A DNA stretch of 11,970 nucleotides from a candidate division NPL-UPA2 bacterium (lineage in GTDB: Bacteria > NPL-UPA2 > JAGMAN01), in the NCBI GenBank assembly GCA_021129695.1, contig JAJOKU010000100.1, positions 1-11,970 on the forward strand, written 5' to 3'. Below are positions 7,298-11,970 of the stretch, in pieces. Under the pieces are notes generated by a model. That model had not been told where the DNA came from and made no database searches. It saw only the letters and a program-made list of their open reading frames with translations. A program made the position numbers and the translations under genes. Positions within the stretch are counted from its first letter, which is position 1; every line of letters begins with the position of its first letter.

Positions 7298-8061
7298 TTA
7301 CTATTCGCAATTTGACTAAATCTTTCGCTTGCAGCACTCTTACGTGTGACTCCAACCGGGTATTAGACAACCTTGACCTGGTAGTGCCCGATGGGCAGGC
7401 CACGGTGATTATCGGCCGCAGTGGCTGTGGGAAGAGTGTCCTTCTCAAACACATTATGGGAATACTGAAGCCAGATTCAGGAGAGATTCTCATTGATGGG
7501 CATGATATAACCAAACTCAAGGCAAGCGAACTGAACCAGGAAAGAAAAAGATTTGGAATGCTCTTTCAAGGCGCAGCCCTATTTGACTCCTTAACCGTGG
7601 GGGAGAATGTCGGCTTTTCACTGCGGGAGCATAGTAATCTCAGCGAAGGAGAGATAGAAGAGATTGTCAGGGAGAAGTTGGAACTGGTGGGGCTGGGGGA
7701 TGTGGAAGATTTAAGACCAGCTGAACTGAGTGGGGGGATGAAGAAGAGAGTGGCCCTGGCCCGCGCCATAGCCATGGACCCGGAGATAGTTCTCTACGAT
7801 GAGCCAACTACGGGAGTAGACCCCATTACGGCTGATATCATTAATAGCCTTATTTTAAGTCTCCAGGAAAGATTAAAGGTTACTTCCCTAATTGTCACCC
7901 ATGATATGCAGAGTGCTTATAAGATAGCTGATAGAATTGCCATGCTCTACAAAGGTAGAATCATAGAGATAGGTAGTGGAGAAGAAATAAGAAACACAGC
8001 CAATCCGATAGTGCGACAGTTTATTAGCGGAGCCTCTCAAGGGCCAATTACTGAGAATTAA
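7294..8061 (+). CDS. mlaF: MlaF-family ABC transporter ATP-binding protein
   Basis: ATPase of the Mla lipid transporter. The 255-residue product has Walker A GRSGCGKS (41-48), Q-loop Gln92, signature LSGGM (145-149), Walker B IVLYDE (165-170) and H-loop His203. KRFGMLFQGAALFDSLTV is typical of this subfamily rather than of other ABC ATPases. The start is fixed by the ATGA overlap with mlaE. The N-terminus is odd. Related proteins usually run from the A-loop aromatic (here Phe11) through about four residues to the VLD strand. Here the stretch is about eleven residues, SFACSTLTCDSNRVLD at 10-25. The extra codons coincide with a 29-nt repeat (7321-7349) that also occurs inverted downstream, so an in-frame insertion is likely. 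The ATPase motifs themselves are intact. Confidence 0.94.
   Translation: MITIRNLTKSFACSTLTCDSNRVLDNLDLVVPDGQATVIIGRSGCGKSVLLKHIMGILKPDSGEILIDGHDITKLKASELNQERKRFGMLFQGAALFDSLTVGENVGFSLREHSNLSEGEIEEIVREKLELVGLGDVEDLRPAELSGGMKKRVALARAIAMDPEIVLYDEPTTGVDPITADIINSLILSLQERLKVTSLIVTHDMQSAYKIADRIAMLYKGRIIEIGSGEEIRNTANPIVRQFISGASQGPITEN
7321..7349 (-). repeat. copy 1 (inverted, inside mlaF) of a 26-29 nt repeat
   Basis: The 24 nt at 7326-7349 are the exact reverse complement of 8062-8085, and the match extends to 28 of 29 positions when 7321-7325 is paired with 8086-8090. Read on the minus strand, this copy also matches 8154-8179 at 25 of 26 positions. It encodes residues 10-19 of MlaF, including two cysteines, in a position where homologues usually have a short turn. 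Confidence 0.8.
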
Positions 8062-8113
8062 TCACACGTAAGAGTGCTGCAAGCGCAAGACCCGCTCGCG
8101 CGGTGGCTCTTAC
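8062..8113 (+). repeat. mlaF-mlaD spacer: repeat copy 2 fused to a solo terminal repeat
   Basis: The 69-nt gap between mlaF and the mlaD start is almost entirely repeat. Positions 8062-8090 are copy 2 of the mlaF/mlaD repeat, and 8086-8108 match the right end of the 5001-5170 element at 21 of 23 positions, overlapping copy 2 by a few bases. GTAAGAG (8068-8074) can pair with CTCTTAC (8107-8113), and CCGC (8092-8095) with GCGG (8100-8103), making a hairpin just upstream of the mlaD ribosome binding site. It could be an insertion remnant or a translational spacer; function is unknown. Confidence 0.75.
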
Positions 8114-8117
8114 AGTC

Positions 8118-8122
8118 GGAGG
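8118..8122 (+). promoter_or_regulatory. ribosome binding site deciding the mlaD start
   Basis: GGAGG lies 8 nt before ATG 8131. The reading frame stays open upstream to GTG 8074, but that codon lies inside the repeat and has no such site, so ATG 8131 is preferred. Confidence 0.8.
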
Positions 8123-8130
8123 ATAATCAA

Positions 8131-8943
8131 ATGGCTAAAGTTAGCGCAGAAGTACACGAAAGAGTGCTGCAAGCGAAAGTAGGTCTCATGGTGGGAGTGG
8201 GCCTGGCCATGTTAGCGGCCTTGGTACTATACTTTGGCAGGCTCGATCGGTATCTGGCGGAAAGGAGAGGCTATGAGATTAAAACCTTTTTTGATTTTAC
8301 CGCCGGGCTAAGAAAGGGCGCTCCGGTGAGATTGGCTGGGGTGGAGGTAGGTAGGGTAAAAGACATCAGGATGATCTACTATCCTGAGACAAAGGTAGAG
8401 GTTAGCCTCTGGTTGAGGCCGGATGTTGAGATAAGAGAAGGAGCCACGGCTTTCATTAGCACCCTGGGATTGATGGGGGAGAAAGGCATAGAGATTACAC
8501 CTGGGGAGAAAGAAGGTAGGCGCTTGGGAGAGGGGTCAATAATAGCTTCTTCGGAGCCTGTCCGTTATGAGAAGCTGGTCAAACTGGGAGAAGAGGTCGT
8601 CAGGAAGCTGAGCGAGACGGTGGATTCAGCAAGGAGGATAATTGGGGATGAGGAGAGTAAAGAAGCTTTACGGGAGACTATTAAAAGCACCCAGGTTATT
8701 GCCAGGAATCTGGAAAGCCTCACCGATGATCTAAGCACGGTGTTAGCTGAAGGTGGAGAAGATCTTGTCGTAATTATTAAGAATTTCAGAGAGGCATCAG
8801 AAGAGTTAAAGAAATTTACTCAGGAGCTGAAAGAGTATCCCACCATCCTCCTCCGGGGTAGGAGAAGGAGTCGGGAAGAGAGAAAGAAAGAGCGTGAGGA
8901 ACAGAAAAAGGCCCCGGAAAGGAGGAGGTGGCGGAGCCGTTAA
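8131..8943 (+). CDS. mlaD: MCE-domain lipid transport protein, MlaD-like
   Basis: Membrane-anchored substrate-binding subunit working with MlaE and MlaF. From ATG 8131 the product is 270 residues. A short cytoplasmic N-terminus precedes one transmembrane helix at about 17-36 (VGLMVGVGLAMLAALVLYF). An MCE domain covers about 48-125 with the diagnostic FDFTAGLRKGAPVRLAGVEVG and the ISTLGLMGEKGIEI segment. A helical region at about 146-235 follows, and the end is strongly Arg/Lys/Glu-rich (244-270). Codons 9-16 lie within copy 3 of the repeat shared with mlaF. GTG 8074 would add 19 residues, but those fall in intergenic repeat DNA and lack a ribosome binding site. The stop overlaps the radA start as TAATG. 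No mlaC is adjacent. Confidence 0.92.
   Translation: MAKVSAEVHERVLQAKVGLMVGVGLAMLAALVLYFGRLDRYLAERRGYEIKTFFDFTAGLRKGAPVRLAGVEVGRVKDIRMIYYPETKVEVSLWLRPDVEIREGATAFISTLGLMGEKGIEITPGEKEGRRLGEGSIIASSEPVRYEKLVKLGEEVVRKLSETVDSARRIIGDEESKEALRETIKSTQVIARNLESLTDDLSTVLAEGGEDLVVIIKNFREASEELKKFTQELKEYPTILLRGRRRSREERKKEREEQKKAPERRRWRSR
8154..8179 (+). repeat. copy 3 of the repeat, in the 5' coding end of mlaD
   Basis: This 26-nt stretch matches copy 2 (8064-8089) at 24 of 26 positions in direct orientation, exactly 90 nt away and in the same frame. It matches the complement of copy 1 in mlaF at 25 of 26. It encodes residues 9-16 of MlaD just before the membrane helix, where AKVGL is expected for the family. 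This copy could therefore be the source from which the others arose. Confidence 0.75.
8932..8936 (+). promoter_or_regulatory. ribosome binding site deciding the radA start
   Basis: CGGAG lies 6 nt before ATG 8943. The competing in-frame GTG 8928 has GGAGGA only 1 nt upstream, too close to act as its site. Confidence 0.6.
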
Positions 8944-10310
8944 TGGGAGCTAAGGTGAAGACGAAGTTTGTCTGTCAGCAGTGTGGTTACGAATCCCCCG
9001 GGTGGTTGGGACGTTGCCCCGACTGTAAGGGATGGAATACTCTGACTGAAGAGATAAAGATTGAGAAGAGGGGAAGGCTCCCCGTTGAGTGTCCCCTAAC
9101 TGAGCCCCAGCCCATATCTGAGATATCCGCTGAGGAGGCGGAGCGTCTTCCCACCGGGCTCGGAGAGCTGGACCGGATATTGGGAGGGGGAATAGTTCCC
9201 GGCTCGGTGATTTTGATTGGAGGAGATCCAGGAATTGGAAAGTCAACGCTGATGCTTCAAGTCAGCTATCAACTCAGCCTGAAAGAGCATTCTGTCCTCT
9301 ATGTTTCCGGGGAGGAATCGGCGGGGCAGACAAGACTTCGGGCCAGGCGGCTGGGGACTTCCTCTTCCCATCTCTTACTGGTCTGCGAGATAAATTTAGA
9401 AGTCATAGAGAATCATATCAGCAAGCTCAGTCCGAAAGTGATCGTGGTTGATTCCATCCAGACGATCTATCGCTCTGATATTCCATCTGCCCCGGGAAGT
9501 ATCAGCCAGGTAAGGGAGAGCGCCTCCTCCTTAATCCATCTGGCCAAGCGGGAAGGCATATCCATCCTTTTAGTTGGACATGTAACTAAGGAAGGAGCCA
9601 TTGCTGGACCCAGGGTCTTAGAGCACATGGTGGACACCGTCCTTTATTTCGAGGGGGAAGTGCAAACAAATTTGAGGATTCTACGAGCAGTTAAGAATCG
9701 GTTCGGTTCCACTAATGAGATTGGCATCTTTGAGATGGGAGAGGAGGGTCTGAAAGAGGTTCCCAACCCATCTGAGCTATTCCTGGCTGAACGACCACTG
9801 AACGTATCCGGCTCCATGGTAGTTCCCTGCCTGGAAGGGAGCAGGCCACTACTGGTCGAGCTGCAGGCCCTGGTCTCTCCCGGAAGCTTCAGCATGCCTC
9901 GTCGCTTAGTAAGCGGAGTGGACTACAATCGAGCCTGCCTCCTCTTTGCTATCCTGGAGAAGAGAGTGGGACTTCGGCTGCAGAGTCAGGATATCTTCGT
10001 CAGTTTAGCGGGGGGACTGAACCTTAGAGAACCGGCCCTGGATTTAGGGATGGCCATCGCCGTTGCCTCCAGTTTCCGCGATATTTCCACTCCCCCCAGG
10101 ATGGTGTCCATAGGGGAGGTGGGCTTGGGAGGAGAAGTGAGGGCGGTGAGCCGGCCGAGCCTGCGGATAAGAGAAGCCGCCCGGCTTGGTTTCACTGAAT
10201 GCCTCATCGGTCGAAGTAGTCTAAAGGCAGTGAAACAGAATAATAACATCAAGTGCATCGGAGTTGGAATAGTAGCGGAAGCCTTAGACATAGCTCTTTC
10301 GAAACGCTAA
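8943..10310 (+). CDS. radA: DNA repair protein RadA/Sms
   Basis: RecA-related ATPase and branch-migration helicase that processes recombination intermediates. From ATG 8943 the product is 455 residues, the normal length. It has an N-terminal zinc finger C11/C14/C25/C28 (CQQCGYESPGWLGRCPDC) and Walker A GGDPGIGKS (93-101). These are followed by the SGEES motif (122-126), Walker B VIVVDS (166-171) and the RadA-specific KNRFG (251-255). A Lon-like C-terminal domain from about 280 includes SLAGGLNLREPALDLGMAIA. GTG 8928 would add five residues overlapping mlaD, but the ATG with TAATG coupling and KTKFVCQQCG close to the N-terminus is the more typical form. A 129-nt repeat-bearing gap separates it from yacL. 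Confidence 0.96.
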   Translation: MGAKVKTKFVCQQCGYESPGWLGRCPDCKGWNTLTEEIKIEKRGRLPVECPLTEPQPISEISAEEAERLPTGLGELDRILGGGIVPGSVILIGGDPGIGKSTLMLQVSYQLSLKEHSVLYVSGEESAGQTRLRARRLGTSSSHLLLVCEINLEVIENHISKLSPKVIVVDSIQTIYRSDIPSAPGSISQVRESASSLIHLAKREGISILLVGHVTKEGAIAGPRVLEHMVDTVLYFEGEVQTNLRILRAVKNRFGSTNEIGIFEMGEEGLKEVPNPSELFLAERPLNVSGSMVVPCLEGSRPLLVELQALVSPGSFSMPRRLVSGVDYNRACLLFAILEKRVGLRLQSQDIFVSLAGGLNLREPALDLGMAIAVASSFRDISTPPRMVSIGEVGLGGEVRAVSRPSLRIREAARLGFTECLIGRSSLKAVKQNNNIKCIGVGIVAEALDIALSKR

Positions 10311-10339
10311 GATGATATTTCTATGGTTTGTATTTTTGA

Positions 10340-10410
10340 TACCGGCCTTTGGCCAGTACTGCTAGCCGTAGGTAGCACTGCCTGAGAATCGGCACTGCTT
10401 CACCGTATTT
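10340..10410. repeat. intergenic repeat element between radA and yacL
   Basis: The 129-nt gap holds a hairpin (10340-10358, GGCC-TTT-GGCC core plus three outer pairs across a C/A mismatch). It is followed by blocks seen elsewhere in the opposite orientation: CACTGCCTGAGAATCGGC (10376-10393) is the exact complement of 3871-3888, and TGCTTCACCGTATTT (10396-10410) is the exact complement of 5054-5068. GCACTGC is also repeated locally (10375-10381 and 10392-10398). No T-run follows the hairpin, so termination is doubtful. It belongs to the same dispersed family as the spacers after rpsF and rplI. Confidence 0.7.
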
Positions 10411-10424
10411 GATTTTTTGAAGAG

Positions 10425-10433
10425 AGGAGGTGA
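10425..10433 (+). promoter_or_regulatory. ribosome binding site deciding the yacL GTG start
   Basis: AGGAGGTGA, a near-perfect anti-16S match, lies 6 nt before GTG 10440. It fixes a start directly in front of the first membrane segment. Confidence 0.8.
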
Positions 10434-10439
10434 GAAGAA

Positions 10440-11483
10440 GTGACCTTAAACATTATTCGAGTTATCTTCATCCTGTTGAGTGTAGCTTTAGCCTATAATC
10501 TGGCTCCGAAATTCGGGATTCTGACTCCGTCTTCTCTCGTCATCGGTTTGGGCGGAAGCCTTCTCATCATCGGGCTGGAAATATTATTCAGGAAGGTTTC
10601 CCTGAGAAGCTTGCTGGCCGGAGCCTTTGGCTTATTTCTCGGGTTAGTGGCAGCCAACCTAATCGCTTACTCCTTTCGCGGGATTGGTCTTTCTGAGGCG
10701 GTGTATTTTACTTCTTATATCGGTCTATGTCTTGCCCTCGCCTATTTAGGATCGGTAATGGTCTTGAGGAGGAAAGAAGAGTTTCATGGGCTTCCATATT
10801 TCAGGTATGGTCCGTCCAAACAGGATGAAGAATATAAGATTCTTGACAGCAGTGTGATTATTGATGGTCGGATAGCCGACATCTGTGAGACCGGATTCAT
10901 GGAGGGAACCTTGATTATCCCCAGGTTTATCCTCCAGGAAGTCCAGAAGATTGCTGATTCAGCCGATTCCCCCAAGCGGAATCGGGGTCGCCGGGGCTTA
11001 GATGTCCTGGGCAAGATAGAAAAAAATGCCAAGGTGAAAGTGAGAATAGATGAGCAGGATTTCCCTGAAGTGAAGGAGGTCGATGAGAAGTTAGTCAGAC
11101 TGGCCAAGGAGATGAATGCCAAGGTTCTAACCAACGATTTCAGTCTGAATAAGGTGGCTGGTTTAGAGAAGGTCCGTGTTTTGAATATAAATGAGCTGGC
11201 CAATGCTCTCAAGCCGGTCATCCTTCCCGGGGAGATAATGAGGGTGAGGGTAGTTAAGGAGGGAAAGGAGCCCGGGCAGGGGGTAGCTTATTTAGATGAT
11301 GGGACGATGGTGGTCATCGATAACGGCAAAGATTATGTAAGACGGAACATCGATGCCGTAGTGACCAGTGTCCTTCAGACAACGGCGGGAAGGATGATCT
11401 TTACCCGACCCTCTGGGGAAGGGAATGAGCGAACCCGAGAGCCATACCGCACCGGCCGAAGAAACGCTCATCAATTTTATTGA
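10440..11483 (+). CDS. yacL: membrane-anchored PIN-TRAM domain protein, YacL family
   Basis: Likely membrane-bound RNA-binding protein with a PIN nuclease-type domain; the physiological substrate is not established for the family. The 347-residue product has about four hydrophobic segments (4-20, 32-50, 58-78, 86-108). A PIN domain follows at about 132-255, with acidic residues Asp136 (ILDSSVIIDGRI), Glu167 (FILQEVQKIAD), Asp215 and Asp233 (LTNDFSLN). A TRAM domain spans about 262-322, ending VVTSVLQTTAGRMIF. Residues 324-347 form a basic tail beyond the usual end of the family, overlapped in another frame by a 25-codon ORF from ATG 11425. The GTG start has an excellent ribosome binding site. 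Placement after radA recalls the radA-disA-yacL order of Firmicutes, here without disA. Confidence 0.9.
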   Translation: MTLNIIRVIFILLSVALAYNLAPKFGILTPSSLVIGLGGSLLIIGLEILFRKVSLRSLLAGAFGLFLGLVAANLIAYSFRGIGLSEAVYFTSYIGLCLALAYLGSVMVLRRKEEFHGLPYFRYGPSKQDEEYKILDSSVIIDGRIADICETGFMEGTLIIPRFILQEVQKIADSADSPKRNRGRRGLDVLGKIEKNAKVKVRIDEQDFPEVKEVDEKLVRLAKEMNAKVLTNDFSLNKVAGLEKVRVLNINELANALKPVILPGEIMRVRVVKEGKEPGQGVAYLDDGTMVVIDNGKDYVRRNIDAVVTSVLQTTAGRMIFTRPSGEGNERTREPYRTGRRNAHQFY

Positions 11484-11491
11484 GGCAGAAT

Positions 11492-11596
11492 ATGATTGCT
11501 GATCAGGTAGCGATTAGGACAGTCAGCGCTTTTTTAAAGTGGCGACCGCCTCCAGCGACGTATCCTCGCAGCCCTTGGAGGAGAAGGTGCAGATAG
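11492..11596 (+). other. short ORF overlapping the STAS start, possible alternative 5' end by -1 slippage
   Basis: ATG 11492 has TGAGG at 11481-11485, 6 nt upstream and overlapping the yacL stop, and reads 34 codons to TAG 11594. At 11530-11536 this frame reads T TTT TTA, a classical -1 slippery heptamer. A shift there would join its first 13 residues to the STAS frame just before GTG 11539. It may equally be chance or a homopolymer-length sequence error. Confidence 0.25.
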
Positions 11597-11931
11597 TGGA
11601 CCTTAGCGGAGTCCTTGATATTTACACTACCCGGCACTTTGAGAAGACCTTAAATTCTCTCATCGCTCAGGGGAATCACTGGATCATCATCAACTTTAAG
11701 CGCTGCGACTATATTAGCTCGGCTGGTCTGGGAGCGCTGGTGGGAGCCGCCAGAGCACTTCGCAGCCGCGAAGGGGACCTGCGCCTGGAGCACCTATCTA
11801 ACAAAATAATGAAGATCGTGAAATTGCTTGGATTCGATAGAATCTTAAGAATCTACAACAGCGAAGAGGAGGCATTGCTTTCTTTTAAAGTGACTAACCA
11901 CAGAGAGAAAGGCACTGAGAACACTAAGTAA
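11539..11931 (+). CDS. STAS-domain protein, anti-sigma factor antagonist-like
   Basis: A single STAS domain of the SpoIIAA/RsbV type. Such proteins bind anti-sigma kinases and are switched by serine phosphorylation. The 130-residue product has the first strand at about 17-28 (VQIVDLSGVLDI), then IIINFKRCDYISSAGLGALVGAARAL with Ser61 at the usual phosphorylation position, and a helical C-terminal half. The start is uncertain. GTG 11539 has no evident ribosome binding site and follows a T6A3 run, whereas ATG 11492 in the preceding frame has TGAGG 6 nt upstream. A stop (TAG 11515) blocks any longer in-frame start. An MlaB-like role with the Mla transporter is possible because MlaB is also a STAS protein, but the conserved serine motif favours the anti-sigma antagonist class. 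The partner kinase is not in the window. Confidence 0.85.
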   Translation: MATASSDVSSQPLEEKVQIVDLSGVLDIYTTRHFEKTLNSLIAQGNHWIIINFKRCDYISSAGLGALVGAARALRSREGDLRLEHLSNKIMKIVKLLGFDRILRIYNSEEEALLSFKVTNHREKGTENTK

Positions 11932-11970
11932 ATCAGTAGTTGCCCTAATTAGAGAAACATTGATAATAAT

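Noticed and set aside
8074..8130. 19-residue N-terminal extension of MlaD from GTG 8074
   Set aside because: It lies inside the intergenic repeat copy 2 and terminal repeat, lacks a ribosome binding site, and ATG 8131 has GGAGG at ideal spacing.
8928..8942. GTG 8928 as the radA start
   Set aside because: GGAGGA is only 1 nt upstream; ATG 8943 has CGGAG at 6 nt and gives the typical RadA N-terminus.
10784..11221. Minus-strand ORF of 145 codons within yacL
   Set aside because: It is the long antisense shadow of the PIN domain, Ser/Thr/Leu-rich with no motif; the plus-strand gene is unambiguous.

Overview
This window is a run of co-directional housekeeping genes, all on the + strand, from a bacterium with a diderm (Gram-negative type) envelope. 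The envelope inference rests on an intact mlaE-mlaF-mlaD lipid-transport cassette. The remaining content (topA, xerC, rpsF-ssb-rpsR-rplI-dnaB, radA, a YacL-type PIN-TRAM protein, a STAS protein) is broadly bacterial. The pairing of radA with a membrane-anchored PIN-TRAM gene recalls Firmicutes-like order, while Mla argues for an outer membrane. Together these suggest a deep-branching, probably uncultured diderm lineage, but no rRNA is present and I cannot name a phylum. Shine-Dalgarno sites are strong and many starts are GTG or TTG (topA, rpsF, rpsR, dnaB, yacL, STAS).

Layout: 1-296 has no gene; it is an AT-rich stretch built from short imperfect repeats with 10-12 bp period. topA (297-2456) and xerC (2459-3355) form a pair separated by 2 nt. 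A near-consensus promoter at 3424-3452 starts the rpsF-ssb-rpsR-rplI-dnaB block (3474-6520), in which rpsR overlaps ssb and rplI overlaps rpsR. mlaE follows dnaB after 3 nt, mlaF overlaps mlaE, mlaD follows after a 69-nt gap, and radA overlaps the mlaD stop by one base. After a 129-nt gap come yacL (10440-11483) and a STAS-domain gene (11539-11931). The last 39 nt hold no recognisable gene.

The genes serve DNA topology and chromosome resolution (TopA, XerC), ribosome assembly (bS6, bS18, bL9), replication and repair (SSB, DnaB, RadA) and outer-membrane lipid homeostasis (MlaEFD).

The unusual part lies between and inside these genes. The larger gaps (3765-3922, 5003-5188, 8062-8130, 10311-10439) carry a family of GC-rich, hairpin-forming dispersed repeats that share exact words in both orientations. 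One, at 5001-5170, is bounded by imperfect terminal inverted repeats and supplies the last two bases of the rplI stop codon. A separate 26-29 nt repeat occurs three times around mlaF-mlaD: inside the mlaF coding region (inverted, where it appears to add several residues in frame), in the mlaF-mlaD gap, and in the 5' coding end of mlaD. I did not find a defence system, CRISPR array, tRNA, rRNA or complete transposase gene.
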